The notes under the pieces were generated by a model. The model was not told where the DNA came from and did not search any database. It saw only the letters and a program-made list of their open reading frames with translations. Positions 1-10,111 of a stretch of 64,000 nt of DNA are shown piece after piece. Position 1 is the stretch's first letter, and every line of letters begins with the position of its first letter. The DNA is taken from positions 1-64,000 of the forward strand of contig JAPYOS010000003.1 of assembly GCA_029938085.1 (NCBI GenBank), in the 5' to 3' direction. The position numbers were made by a program, and so were the translations under genes. The stretch is from Oceanospirillaceae bacterium. Its GTDB lineage: Bacteria > Pseudomonadota > Gammaproteobacteria > Pseudomonadales > Balneatricaceae.

Positions 1-6
1 ATAAAA

Positions 7-39
7 AACCCCTAGCCCCAAAAAGGCTAGGGGTTTTTT
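7..39. terminator. Rho-independent terminator, possibly bidirectional
   Basis: Perfect 9-bp stem CCCCTAGCC (9-17) / GGCTAGGGG (25-33), flanked by A-run on the left and T-run on the right. Confidence 0.9.
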
Positions 40-57
40 ATTGGGTGCTAGATACCG

Positions 58-145
58 GCCTACGCCGGAATGACACGTGACTTAAGTGAAGCCTACGCCG
101 GCATGACGTGACGCCTACGCCAGCATGACGTGGCGCCTGCACCAG
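58..145. repeat. Degenerate tandem array of 'GCCTACGCCGGMATGACRTGR' units (REP-like)
   Basis: Units begin at 58, 91, 113 and 135; the 91 and 113 copies are 22 bp each; related to the CCGGCCTTCGCCGGGATGAC repeat near 6063. Confidence 0.7.
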
Positions 146-361
146 ACATAAATAAATTTTTGGTAAAACAACTACAATTACGCGCTATTTGGCCCGTAAA
201 TAGTGAGTAATCATAGCCTAGGCTTCTACTTTTGTAGTTTTTTAACGTATAGTAGGGGGGTTAATTAATACTCCAGCGCGTAACTTATCGGCAGTATTCA
301 CAGCCACAAGCTGTAACGCCGAAGAGTTTCTGGCTTATCCGCCAAAAAATGAAGGGAACCT

Positions 362-2605
362 ATGACTACTAACAAACAAACCATACATTACACTCTAACC
401 GATGAGGCGCCTTCACTGGCAACCTGCTCACTGCTACCTATCGTTAGAACGTTTACCGAAGCTGCTGGCATTAAGGTAAAGATCACTGACATTTCCTTAG
501 CCGGTCGTATTTTGTCTGCCTTTAGCGAATTTCTTAGCGAAGACCAGAAAGTTGTAGATGGTTTGGCATTTTTGGGCAGCTTAACCCAAGACCCAGATGC
601 CAATATCGTGAAGTTACCCAATATTAGTGCCTCAGTACCTCAGTTAGACGCCTGTATCAAAGAGCTGCAAGAGCAGGGCTATCAACTACCAGATTACCCG
701 CAGATTGCTCACACAAGTGAAGAAGAAGAGATCAAAGAGCGTTACGGAAAAATTTTGGGTAGTGCGGTTAACCCAGTGTTACGGGAAGGCAACTCAGATC
801 GTCGCGCACCCAGTGCAGTAAAAGAATATGTACGTAAGTATCCTCATAAAATGGGTCGTTGGAGCATGGCTTCACGTAGCCACGCTGATTACATGCGCAA
901 AGGTGATTTTTATTCCGGCGAAAAATCTATTACCCTCGAAGAAGCCACTGACATCCGTATCGAATTTGTTGATATGGATGGTGTTGTTACGGTTAAGAAA
1001 CAGCTAAGCATAGAAGCTGGAGAGATCCTTGATAGCATGTACATGAGTGTCGATGCGTTAAGAACATTCTTAGAAGAAACGCTTAACGATGCCAAGGACG
1101 CTGGTGTAATGTGGTCTTTGCATGTTAAAGCCACCATGATGAAGGTATCTCACCCGATAGTGTTTGGTCATGCGGTAACGGTGTTTTACAAAGAGTTGTT
1201 CGACAAGTATGGCCCGTTATTTGACAAGCTAGAAGTGAACCCTAACAACGGCTTGAGCAGTGTTTACGAAAAAATTGCTGAATTGCCTCGCTCTTTCAGA
1301 GAAGAGATCGAAGAAGATATTCATGCGTGTTACGAGCATCGTCCAGAACTTGCCATGGTAGATTCTATTAAAGGCGTGACCAACCTACACGTGCCTAGTG
1401 ATGTAATCGTTGATGCATCTATGCCTGCCATGATCCGTAACGGCGGCCGTATGTGGGGTCCAGATGGCAAAGCAAAGGACTGTAAGGCGGTAATGCCAGA
1501 AAGTACCTACGCGACCATCTACCAAGAAATGATCAGCTTCTGCAAAACCAACGGCGCTTTTGATCCTACCACTATGGGCACAGTACCTAATGTAGGCCTG
1601 ATGGCTAAAAAAGCTGAAGAGTACGGCTCTCATGATAAGACGTTTGAAGTAGAAGCTGCAGGTGTGATGCGCGTTGTTAAAGCCGATGGCACTGTGTTGA
1701 TGCAGCACGATGTTGAAAAGGGTGACATCTGGCGTGCATGCCAAACTAAAGATGAGCCTGTGCGTGATTGGGTTAAGTTGGCTGTAACCCGTAGTCGCCA
1801 ATCAAAGACACCCGCTATTTTTTGGCTAGATCGCAACCGTCCTCATGATATCCAGTTAATCAAGAAGGTAGAGTTGTATCTTAAAGACCATGATACCGAA
1901 GGTCTTGATCTTAGAATCCTTAATTATATCGAAGCTATTCGCCGCAGCATGGAACGTATGATTCGTGGTCGTGACACCATCTCAGTCTCGGGCAACGTGT
2001 TACGTGACTACCTTACAGACCTGTTCCCTATCATGGAATTAGGTACTTCGGCCAAGATGTTGTCTATTGTGCCAATGCTCAAAGGCGGTGGTATGTACGA
2101 GACTGGCGCTGGCGGTTCAGCACCTAAACACGTACAACAGGTGCTTGAAGAAAACCATCTGCGTTGGGATTCATTAGGTGAATTTATGGCGCTTGCGGTT
2201 TCCCTTGAAGACATGGGTATTAAGCAAGGTAACAAACGTGCGGCAATCTTGGCTCAAACCCTAGATGCAGCTACCGGAAAGCTTTTGAAAAACAACAAGT
2301 CTCCGTCACGTAAAACCGGCGAGTTAGACAATCGTGGCAGCCATTTTTACTTGGGTATGTACTGGGCTGAAGCCTTGGCTGCTCAGACTGACGATGCTGA
2401 TCTTGCTAAAATATACGCACCATTTGCACAAAAAATGGCTGCTAATGAAGAGCAGATCATCAGCGAGCTACGTGCAGTTCAAGGTACACCCGCAGCTGTT
2501 AATGGGTACTACCATGCTAGCCGTGATGACGTTAAAGCCGTGATGAGAGCCAGTACCACGCTCAACGCGCTATTGGCCGATGCCACTGCTGCTGCTAAGG
2601 CATAG
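362..2605 (+). CDS. icd: NADP-dependent isocitrate dehydrogenase, monomeric type
   Basis: 747-aa ORF with characteristic monomeric IDH sequence ([24 protein letters not shown]..., [19 protein letters not shown]). Confidence 0.95.
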   Translation: MTTNKQTIHYTLTDEAPSLATCSLLPIVRTFTEAAGIKVKITDISLAGRILSAFSEFLSEDQKVVDGLAFLGSLTQDPDANIVKLPNISASVPQLDACIKELQEQGYQLPDYPQIAHTSEEEEIKERYGKILGSAVNPVLREGNSDRRAPSAVKEYVRKYPHKMGRWSMASRSHADYMRKGDFYSGEKSITLEEATDIRIEFVDMDGVVTVKKQLSIEAGEILDSMYMSVDALRTFLEETLNDAKDAGVMWSLHVKATMMKVSHPIVFGHAVTVFYKELFDKYGPLFDKLEVNPNNGLSSVYEKIAELPRSFREEIEEDIHACYEHRPELAMVDSIKGVTNLHVPSDVIVDASMPAMIRNGGRMWGPDGKAKDCKAVMPESTYATIYQEMISFCKTNGAFDPTTMGTVPNVGLMAKKAEEYGSHDKTFEVEAAGVMRVVKADGTVLMQHDVEKGDIWRACQTKDEPVRDWVKLAVTRSRQSKTPAIFWLDRNRPHDIQLIKKVELYLKDHDTEGLDLRILNYIEAIRRSMERMIRGRDTISVSGNVLRDYLTDLFPIMELGTSAKMLSIVPMLKGGGMYETGAGGSAPKHVQQVLEENHLRWDSLGEFMALAVSLEDMGIKQGNKRAAILAQTLDAATGKLLKNNKSPSRKTGELDNRGSHFYLGMYWAEALAAQTDDADLAKIYAPFAQKMAANEEQIISELRAVQGTPAAVNGYYHASRDDVKAVMRASTTLNALLADATAAAKA

Positions 2606-2647
2606 TCTTACCTGTTCACATGTAGGTTAGCTACCGGTTTAGCTAAA

Positions 2648-2681
2648 GGCGTTAACTCTTTGAGTTAGCGCCTTTTTTTTT
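2648..2681 (+). terminator. Rho-independent terminator after icd
   Basis: Stem GGCGTTAACTC / GAGTTAGCGCC (11 bp, one G-U) followed by 9 T. Confidence 0.9.
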
Positions 2682-2718
2682 GGGTTTGAGAAAGTTTATG
2701 GCTTAGTGTGAGCTTGCC

Positions 2719-3306
2719 CTATGAGCGTACGCCAATCACCTGAACCACAGCGCCTTTGCCGTGGTGGCCACTGCCTTCATGGATATCACGTACCACTTCT
2801 TGATTTAGGTCTAGGCATAATGGATTGAGTTCTGTGGCTAGCTCTAAGCTTTGCATCATTAGCGCAGCGTTAGGTGGCCCCCCGGTTTTAAACTCCAGTT
2901 GCTTTGGCGTATAGGCCTCTAGTAGTAACACACCTCCAGCGGCAAGGGCTGTTGGTATGTTGCCGTGCACTTGACGCCGTAATAGCGGAGGTAGGTGGCA
3001 AAAAATTGAAACGATACCGTCCCATTGGCCTTGGCCCAAGTCATAATCCGCTAGGTCTGCATGTACAGTGGCTACGGTTACACCTTGTTCGTGTGCAAGC
3101 TGCTGAGTCTTTGCTAGTCCTACCTCAGAGCTATCTACGGCGGTGACATGGTAGCCCAAACTGGCTAAGTAGACCGAGTTTCTACCTTCGCCGTCGGCCA
3201 AACACAAAATTTTTGATTTGGGTAGGCGCGCTGCGTTTAGTCGCAAAAAGTCATTGGGCTGAGTGCCGTATACGTAGTCTGGGTTGGCGTAACGTTGATC
3301 CCACAT
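2719..3306 (-). CDS. SAM-dependent methyltransferase (TehB/thiopurine-like class I)
   Basis: MWDQRYANPDYVYGTQPNDFL... LCLADGEGRNSVYLASLGYHVTAVDSS. Confidence 0.85.
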   Translation of the reverse strand: MWDQRYANPDYVYGTQPNDFLRLNAARLPKSKILCLADGEGRNSVYLASLGYHVTAVDSSEVGLAKTQQLAHEQGVTVATVHADLADYDLGQGQWDGIVSIFCHLPPLLRRQVHGNIPTALAAGGVLLLEAYTPKQLEFKTGGPPNAALMMQSLELATELNPLCLDLNQEVVRDIHEGSGHHGKGAVVQVIGVRS

Positions 3307-3309
3307 CGG

Positions 3310-3666
3310 TTAGGACGCCTGTGACAAGGCGCGATAAGCTAGGCGGCCACCCTTAATAAACATAGCCTGGTTATAACCCATATCCCGTAATGATGCTGCC
3401 GACAGGGCACCCCGGTTATTGGCGTTGCAATAACAAATAATGGTGCTGTTTAAATCGGGAATAATGCCTTCTATATTCATTTCCAATTTGCCACGGCTAA
3501 CATTTAGAGAGCCGCTGATGTGGTCCTTGTTGTGCTCTTCTTGATCACGAATATCAAGCAAGATGGCGCCGCTTGCCACGAGTGCATCAACTTGATTGGG
3601 GTTAACAGCCTCTACTCGAGCCATTGCTTGGTCGGACATGGTTTGGAATTTTTCGGTGTAAGCCAT
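3310..3666 (-). CDS. Rhodanese-like domain protein
   Basis: LLDIRDQEEHNKDHISGSLNVSRGKLE; active-site loop CYCNANNRG. Confidence 0.85.
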   Translation of the reverse strand: MAYTEKFQTMSDQAMARVEAVNPNQVDALVASGAILLDIRDQEEHNKDHISGSLNVSRGKLEMNIEGIIPDLNSTIICYCNANNRGALSAASLRDMGYNQAMFIKGGRLAYRALSQAS

Positions 3667-3753
3667 CTTGTTTCTCAGTGTTAGTTAGTCTTGACAGTAT
3701 ATTAGCTAAAACTAATTAAATTAACAAGGGCTTTTATACAAGCCGATGTTTGG

Positions 3754-4929
3754 CTAATCGTCATAGCCTTTTTGGTAAACCTGTTGCGCCGCTGCAACGC
3801 CTGAGCCCAGCTTAATGTTATAACCCAAATCGACCATCACCATCTCGGCGGTGGCAATGCCTGATAAGGCCATTACATCGGTCATTGCGCCAAGGTGTCC
3901 TATGCGAAATAGTTTGCCTGCCATTTGTCCAAGACCGCCACCAAAAGATACGCCATAAGCCTTGTAAGCGTGTTGAGTGATTAGGTTCGCATCTTTTTCT
4001 TGTGGCACCATGATGGCCGTAACCGTATCCGAGTATAGGTCTGGGGTTTGAGCACATAGATCAAGCCCCCATGCAACTACGGAAGCCCTAACGCCCTCTG
4101 CAATGCGGTGGTGCCTTGCGTACACATTATTCATGCCTTCGTTAAGAAGTAGGCTTACACTGGCTCTTAGGCCGTTAAAAAGCTGTACAGGAGGCGTGTA
4201 GGGGTAGCTTCCAATCGCGTTGGCATTGGCCATGTCGTTAAAGTCAAAAAAGCAGCGTGGCAGTGTTGCGGTTTTGGTCGCTTGCATGGCCTTAGGGCTG
4301 ACGCCAACAATGGCCAAGCCCGTATTCAGCATAAAGCCTTTTTGAGCGCCGGTAATGGCAATGTCTACACCCCAATCATCCATGCGGAACTCCATGCTGG
4401 CCAAAGAGCTAACAGCATCTACCATTAATAATGCCTCATGGTTGGCTGTGTCCATAACCTTACGAACGCCATGTACATCACTTTTTACCGCTGTAGCGGT
4501 TTCGTTGTGGGTCACCAGTACAGCTTTGATATGGCCTTGTGTGTCGGCGCAAAGGCGGCGGCCAAATTCTTCGATTGGTGCCCCGGTGCCCCACTCACAG
4601 TCAACCACCTCTACGTCGAGACCAAACCGTTGGCAAAGGTCGATCCAGCGTTGGCTGAACATGCCGTAACGAGCGATAAGAACTTTATCGCTAGGGCATA
4701 GGGTATTGCTGATTGCGCCTTCCCAGCCACCCGTTCCAGTTGCTGAAAATAGTAAGATTTGGCCCGTTTCTGTTTTAAAGACCTTTTTAAGGTCACTTAA
4801 CAGCGGCATGTAATGGTCTGCAAAATCGGGTGCTCGGTGATCAAAGTTGCTGATGTTCATAGCTGCTTTAAGTACATCAGGCGTGTTAGTTGGGCCTGGG
4901 ATAAAAATTGGATTTTGATGTTGCATCAT
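3754..4929 (-). CDS. Class V aminotransferase, aspartate/serine-glyoxylate type (BhcA/SgaA family)
   Basis: PIFIPGPTNTPD..., FSATGTGGWEGAISNTL, PLP-lysine context ITGAQKGFM, C-terminal FRIGHLGAMTDVMALSGIATAEMVM. Confidence 0.85.
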   Translation of the reverse strand: MMQHQNPIFIPGPTNTPDVLKAAMNISNFDHRAPDFADHYMPLLSDLKKVFKTETGQILLFSATGTGGWEGAISNTLCPSDKVLIARYGMFSQRWIDLCQRFGLDVEVVDCEWGTGAPIEEFGRRLCADTQGHIKAVLVTHNETATAVKSDVHGVRKVMDTANHEALLMVDAVSSLASMEFRMDDWGVDIAITGAQKGFMLNTGLAIVGVSPKAMQATKTATLPRCFFDFNDMANANAIGSYPYTPPVQLFNGLRASVSLLLNEGMNNVYARHHRIAEGVRASVVAWGLDLCAQTPDLYSDTVTAIMVPQEKDANLITQHAYKAYGVSFGGGLGQMAGKLFRIGHLGAMTDVMALSGIATAEMVMVDLGYNIKLGSGVAAAQQVYQKGYDD

Positions 4930-5039
4930 TACTACCTTTGGTTACGTCAGTTTATATGGGTAGTTTGCTTTTTAGTTTACTAATAAACAATTTTTTTGAA
5001 AAATAATTCCATTTATAATTAAAATAATCAACTTATTGA

Positions 5040-5054
5040 AAATAAAGGTTATTT
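5040..5054. promoter_or_regulatory. Candidate operator palindrome in divergent promoter region
   Basis: AAATAA-AGG-TTATTT inverted repeat, nested in TTGAAA...TTTCAA, within a very AT-rich 220-bp divergent intergenic region. Confidence 0.35.
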
Positions 5055-5152
5055 AATATTTCAAAAAATATTATTACATATTGTTGGAAAATTATAGTTG
5101 ATAAGTTTCCTGCCTTATCGCTTAATACAATAATAAAATTTTGGAGGTGTAA

Positions 5153-5968
5153 ATGGTGAATGACATTAAGCGTGGCCGTGGTCGCCCTAGAAGCGTCGCT
5201 GCTGAAGCTGGTAAATCAACCGTGCAAGCGCTAGATCGAGGTATCGCTTTGCTACAAACAATCGCTCAGCACCATGGCGTGAGCTTGAGTGACTTATCGG
5301 TGCAAGTGGGTATGCCAGCCTCTAGCGCACACCGGTTGTTGATGACCCTGCAGCAACATGATTTTGTTGATTTTGATGAAAATACACAACTGTGGCAAGT
5401 GGGTATTGAGGCATTTAGGGTGGGTAGTGCGTACTTGTCACGGACCAATTTTATTGAAGCGGCGCAAGCACCGTTACGTCATTTGATGGAAGTCACCGGT
5501 GAAACGGCCAATTTAGCGGTAATGGACAATGCTGAAGTCGTATTTGTGGCTCAAGTAGAAACTACAAACCCTATTCGGGCCTTTTTTAGTGCGGGAACGC
5601 GAGCACTTATGCACTCATCAGGCATAGGTAAAGCCTTGCTTGCACAACTGCCGCGGCATAAAGTCGATGGTTTGTTAAAGACAGTGGGTTTAACCCAGTA
5701 CACCGCCAATACTCTAGTCACCCCACAAGATCTGTATGCCGACTTAGACCTAATCGCAGCACGGGGCTGGTCGTTTGATGAAGAAGAGCGTTATATCGGC
5801 ATGAGTTGTGTCGGTGCGGCGATACGTAACGCCCACGGCGAAGTGGTGGGTGGCATATCGGTGTCTGGCCCTAGTGTGCGTTTTGAGCCACAGCACATCG
5901 CCCTAATTGGAGCCAAAGTAACCACAGCTGCCCAGCAAGTTACCTTGACCCTGGGTGGGAAAATATAA
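5153..5968 (+). CDS. IclR-family transcriptional regulator (BhcR-like)
   Basis: RGRPRS...VQALDRGIALLQTIAQHHGVSLSDLS winged HTH and IclR effector domain; divergent from the glyoxylate aminotransferase. Confidence 0.85.
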   Translation: MVNDIKRGRGRPRSVAAEAGKSTVQALDRGIALLQTIAQHHGVSLSDLSVQVGMPASSAHRLLMTLQQHDFVDFDENTQLWQVGIEAFRVGSAYLSRTNFIEAAQAPLRHLMEVTGETANLAVMDNAEVVFVAQVETTNPIRAFFSAGTRALMHSSGIGKALLAQLPRHKVDGLLKTVGLTQYTANTLVTPQDLYADLDLIAARGWSFDEEERYIGMSCVGAAIRNAHGEVVGGISVSGPSVRFEPQHIALIGAKVTTAAQQVTLTLGGKI

Positions 5969-6026
5969 CGCGCATTGGGTGTTAGTTTGAAAGGTGGATT
6001 GCGTCGCTGGGCTCGCAAAGGCTGCC

Positions 6027-6130
6027 ATCCTGACGAAGGTCAGGATCCCGAGCCGTGGTGAGATTCCGGCCTTCGCCGGGATGACTTGAATTCGATGCAA
6101 AGACGGTCACCCTGACGTAGGCCAGGGTCT
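6027..6130. repeat. REP-like palindromic repeats
   Basis: ATCCTGAC-GAAG-GTCAGGAT (6027-6046), ATTCCGGCCTTCGCCGGGATGAC (6063-6085), CCCTGACGTAGGCCAGGG. Confidence 0.75.
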
Positions 6131-6146
6131 CGAGACCTGCTGTTTA

Positions 6147-7523
6147 TTAGTACTTGTAACTTTCTGGCTTAAATGGCCCTTGAGCAGGTACGTTGATGTA
6201 GTTGGCTTGGGTAGTGGTGAGTTTAGTCATTACACCGCCAAAACCTGCCACCATGTCGGCTGCTACTTCTTCGTCTAGTTTCTTTGGTAAGACTTTGAGC
6301 CATAGGTTGGCTTGTTTGTCTGCTGCGCTTAGGTTGGCGAACTTGGCTTCCCATAGGTGCATTTGAGCTAACACTTGGTTGGCGAATGAGCCGTCCATAA
6401 TACGTGATGGGTGGCCTGTAGCGTTACCTAGGTTGACTAGGCGGCCTTCGGACAAGAGGATAACGAAGTCGCCTTTGTTGTCGCTTGAGCGGTATACCTT
6501 GTGTACTTGTGGCTTAATCTCTTCAAACTTCCAAGTTTCACGCATGAACGCGGTGTCAATTTCGTTGTCGAAATGACCGATGTTGCACACTACTGCCCCG
6601 GTTTTAATGCTTTTGAGCATGTTGGCATCACACACATTGGTGTTGCCGGTCGTGGTGACGATTAGGTCAGTAGTACTCATTATGGCTGTGTTGATGCAGC
6701 TTACATCACCAGTATTGTCGCCGTTTAGGTAGGGCGAAACCACTTCAAAACCGTCCATGCAGGCTTGCATGGCGCAAATTGGATCAATTTCGGTGATCCT
6801 TACGATCATGCCTTCTTGGCGTAACGATGCAGCAGAACCTTTGCCTACGTCGCCGTAACCCACGACTAAGGCTTTTTTACCTGCAAGAAGGTGGTCTGTG
6901 GCGCGTTTGATGGCGTCGTTTAGTGAGTGACGACAGCCGTATTTGTTGTCGTTTTTACTCTTAGTGACGGCATCGTTGACGTTGATGGCTGGCACTTTTA
7001 AGGTGCCAGCTTCTAGCATTTCTTGTAAACGGTGCACACCGGTGGTGGTTTCTTCAGAGATGCCATGGCAGTTGCTTAGGATTTCTGGAAACTTGTCGTG
7101 CAACATGACTGTTAGGTCGCCGCCGTCGTCTAGGATCATATTAGCGCCCCAGTCTTTGCCATCTTTAACGATGGTTTGCTCGATGCACCATTCGGCTTCG
7201 TCTTCGGTTTCGCCTTTCCATGCAAATACAGGGATGCCGGCAGCAGCAATGGCTGCAGCGGCGTGGTCTTGAGTGGAAAAAATGTTGCAAGATGACCAAC
7301 GAACTTCAGCGCCTAAATCGACAAGTGTTTCGATCAACACTGCCGTCTGAATCGTCATGTGGATACAGCCCATGATTTTGGCATTGGCCAGAGGCTGTTG
7401 AGAAGCGTACTTGGTGCGTAACGCCATTAGAGCTGGCATTTCGGTTTCGGCGATGTCGATTTCCATGCGGCCCCAAGAGGCTAAGGAGATGTCGGCAACT
7501 TTGTAGTCGATGAATGTGGTCAT
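6147..7523 (-). CDS. ahcY: Adenosylhomocysteinase
   Basis: [33 protein letters not shown]-binding [13 protein letters not shown]-terminal PFKPESYKY. Confidence 0.97.
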   Translation of the reverse strand: MTTFIDYKVADISLASWGRMEIDIAETEMPALMALRTKYASQQPLANAKIMGCIHMTIQTAVLIETLVDLGAEVRWSSCNIFSTQDHAAAAIAAAGIPVFAWKGETEDEAEWCIEQTIVKDGKDWGANMILDDGGDLTVMLHDKFPEILSNCHGISEETTTGVHRLQEMLEAGTLKVPAINVNDAVTKSKNDNKYGCRHSLNDAIKRATDHLLAGKKALVVGYGDVGKGSAASLRQEGMIVRITEIDPICAMQACMDGFEVVSPYLNGDNTGDVSCINTAIMSTTDLIVTTTGNTNVCDANMLKSIKTGAVVCNIGHFDNEIDTAFMRETWKFEEIKPQVHKVYRSSDNKGDFVILLSEGRLVNLGNATGHPSRIMDGSFANQVLAQMHLWEAKFANLSAADKQANLWLKVLPKKLDEEVAADMVAGFGGVMTKLTTTQANYINVPAQGPFKPESYKY

Positions 7524-7566
7524 GGGCACGGCTTCCGTAAGGTAAAATTCAGAGCCGTATTGTACG

Positions 7567-8367
7567 CTAATAGACGCCGGATTCCGACTCTGACGCGTTG
7601 GTATTTTTGTATTGGGCGACTAAGCTGTCGGTGGCTTTAACGAAGCTGGTGACGTCGGTGCCTACGGCAACAAAGGTGGCGCCGAGTGTTAGGTACTGTT
7701 GTACTAACTCTGGTACGGCCATAAGGATACCCGCGGCTTTACCGGCGGCAACGATCTGCTCGATAGCAGCACACACGGCCTGTTGTACAGGTTCGGCGGT
7801 GGGTTGGCCTAAGTAACCCATGTCTGCGGCTAAATCGGCTGGGCCAATAAATACGCCATCTATGCCGTCTACGGTGAGTATTTCTGCTAGGTTATCTAAG
7901 CCGCGTTGGGCTTCAATTTGTACTAACAGGCACACTTGCTCGTTGGCGGTTTGTAGGTAATCGGGAATGCGGTTGTGGTGCGAGGCCCGAGCAAGGGCTG
8001 CGCCTACGCCACGAATACCTTGTGGCGGGTAGTTCATGGCTTGTACTAGTTGCCTAGCTTGCTCGGCGGTTTCTACCATGGGCACTAATAGGGTTTGGCA
8101 ACCAATGTCTAGAATCTGTTTAATCATCCATGTTTCGCCGACGGCTGGGCGAATAACCATGCTAGATTGCGAGCCCTGGAGAGCGTGCATTTGGCTAATG
8201 AGACTGGTGATGTCGTTGGGGCCATGCTCGGCGTCAATCAATAACCAATCAAAACCCGCGCCGCCGGCGATCTCGGCAGCATTGGGGCTGCCCATGCCTA
8301 ACCAAAAACCAATTTGTTGCTGGCCTGCTAAGAGCTTTTGTTTAAACTGATTGATGGGTGCGGGCAT
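7567..8367 (-). CDS. hpaI: HpcH/HpaI class II aldolase (2,4-dihydroxyhept-2-ene-1,7-dioate aldolase)
   Basis: [49 protein letters not shown]. Confidence 0.92.
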   Translation of the reverse strand: MPAPINQFKQKLLAGQQQIGFWLGMGSPNAAEIAGGAGFDWLLIDAEHGPNDITSLISQMHALQGSQSSMVIRPAVGETWMIKQILDIGCQTLLVPMVETAEQARQLVQAMNYPPQGIRGVGAALARASHHNRIPDYLQTANEQVCLLVQIEAQRGLDNLAEILTVDGIDGVFIGPADLAADMGYLGQPTAEPVQQAVCAAIEQIVAAGKAAGILMAVPELVQQYLTLGATFVAVGTDVTSFVKATDSLVAQYKNTNASESESGVY

Positions 8368-8395
8368 GGGTGGTTCCTATGAATAGTAGAGGGCG

Positions 8396-9199
8396 TTAAA
8401 AGCGGCAGCTAACCTGGCCAAAATCACCAAAATCGGCTTCGATTAAGGTTCCCGGTTCAGTTTCGATGGGGCGGATAAAGGAGCCAGAGAGTACGATTTC
8501 GCCAGCCTTTATGCTATCACCATACTCATGTAAACGCGCGGCTAACCAAGCAATGCCTAAGGCCGGTTGGTTGAGTACGCCTGCACCTAAGCCGGTTTCT
8601 TCTACTTCGCCGTTAGCACTCACAATCGCACCTACCCAGCGCATGTCCACGTCTTTAGGGTCAGTGTGTTGTTCACCTAATACTAAACCCGCATTGGCGG
8701 CATTGTCGGCAATGGTGTCAAACACATTGCGAGTCACACCGGTTTGTGGGCATAGGCGGTGAATACGGGTATCTAATATTTCTAGCGACGGCACTAGGTA
8801 ATCGGTGGCAGCAATGACTTGCTCAACGGTGACATTATTGCCGTTAAGGTCGTGCTTCATCACAAACGCAATTTCGGCTTCTACACGAGGCTGAATAAAA
8901 CGGTCTTGTGGAATGTCGCTGCCACTGGTGAACAACATATCATCAAACAAAATACCTGAGTCTGGAATGTCGATGTTAAGGGCGGCTTGCATGGCCTTAG
9001 ACGTTAGGCCAATTTTATGGCCTACAATGTTACGGCCATTACCCAATTTGTGCGCCACCCAGCCGGCTTGAATGGCGTATGCGTCAGCCATGGTCATGTC
9101 AGGATACGCGAGCGACATTAAACCCGTTTGCTGGCGGGCTTGTTCAGCAGCGTCTAGACGCTGCGCTGCCTGTGTAATCTGTTGTTTGCTAAGGGCCAT
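8396..9199 (-). CDS. hpaH: 2-oxo-hept-4-ene-1,7-dioate hydratase
   Basis: VGHKIGLTSKAMQAALNIDIPDSGILFDDM, RVEAEIAFVMKHDL; operon context. Confidence 0.9.
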   Translation of the reverse strand: MALSKQQITQAAQRLDAAEQARQQTGLMSLAYPDMTMADAYAIQAGWVAHKLGNGRNIVGHKIGLTSKAMQAALNIDIPDSGILFDDMLFTSGSDIPQDRFIQPRVEAEIAFVMKHDLNGNNVTVEQVIAATDYLVPSLEILDTRIHRLCPQTGVTRNVFDTIADNAANAGLVLGEQHTDPKDVDMRWVGAIVSANGEVEETGLGAGVLNQPALGIAWLAARLHEYGDSIKAGEIVLSGSFIRPIETEPGTLIEADFGDFGQVSCRF

Positions 9200-9202
9200 T
9201 AA

Positions 9203-10075
9203 TTACGCCTCGTCAACGATAGTATTACGTAGGCAGCCTATGCCTTCGGCTTCTACTTCTACCACGTCGCCAGGCTGTAGGTACACAGGTGGATCTAAGC
9301 GTGCGCCAGAACCAGTGGGCGTGCCAGTAACAATGATGTCGCCAGGTACCAAGGTGGTAAAGGTAGAAATGTAGTTAATAATGTAGCGGAAGTCGAACAT
9401 CATGCGGCCAGTGCGGTCTTCTTGGCGTAATTCGCCATTGACCTTGGTGGTGAGGCGAATGTCGGCAATTTGGCTTTCATCTTTATAGGCAACTATCCAC
9501 GGGCCAATAGCGCCACTAGCATCAAAGTTTTTGCCTTGGGTTACGTTAAACTTGGCGTGGCGTACCCAGTCGCGCAAGGTGCCTTCGTTACATAGACTAA
9601 TGCCGGCAATGTGGTCAAGGGCTGTTTCTTTACTAATGTGGCGGCCACCTTTGCCGATCACAATCACGACTTCGCCTTCGTAATCCAATTGGCTAGACGC
9701 CTTAGGGCGCACAAGCGGGGTGTTATGACCAGTGAATGAACGGGCAAAACGAATGAACATGGATGGGAAAGGCGGCGCGTCTTGGCCATCTTTGTACTCT
9801 TCGTTGCGAGCAGGATAGTTTACGCCAATACAAATAAGCTTTTCAGCGTTATCAATGGGGATTTGAAAGGTGAATTCATCGCTTTTAAAATCATCCGCTT
9901 GGCCCTGAGTAGATTCAGCTAAGGCATCTAACTGGCCCGCCTCAATTACATCTTTTAGTGTGGGGTACTGGGCCCCAAAGGTGTTGCTTAGGCTAATAAA
10001 GCCAGTGTCGGTAACTAAACCATAGTGGGTGTTAGCATTGGCTTTAACGGTGGCAAATTTTGGATAGTTGTTCAT
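9203..10075 (-). CDS. Fumarylacetoacetate hydrolase family protein (HpaG-like isomerase/decarboxylase)
   Basis: CIGVNYPARNEEY, DYEGEVVIVIGKGGRHI, GDIIVTGTPTGSGA; single FAH domain. Confidence 0.85.
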   Translation of the reverse strand: MNNYPKFATVKANANTHYGLVTDTGFISLSNTFGAQYPTLKDVIEAGQLDALAESTQGQADDFKSDEFTFQIPIDNAEKLICIGVNYPARNEEYKDGQDAPPFPSMFIRFARSFTGHNTPLVRPKASSQLDYEGEVVIVIGKGGRHISKETALDHIAGISLCNEGTLRDWVRHAKFNVTQGKNFDASGAIGPWIVAYKDESQIADIRLTTKVNGELRQEDRTGRMMFDFRYIINYISTFTTLVPGDIIVTGTPTGSGARLDPPVYLQPGDVVEVEAEGIGCLRNTIVDEA

Positions 10076-10111
10076 AGTAATACCTATAGAGTGTTCTGTG
10101 GCTGTTGGGCG

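Noticed and set aside
1385-1801. 138-aa reverse-strand ORF inside icd
   Set aside because: Shadow ORF antisense to a confidently assigned gene; low-complexity His/Cys-rich translation and no family
4355-4701. Forward ORFs antisense to the glyoxylate aminotransferase
   Set aside because: Overlap a well-conserved gene in full; no recognisable domain
7523-7566. Possible SAH riboswitch or leader hairpin (ACGGCT/AGCCGT) ahead of ahcY
   Set aside because: The gap to hpaI is too short for a SAH riboswitch and the conserved core is not visible; only a 6-bp inverted repeat
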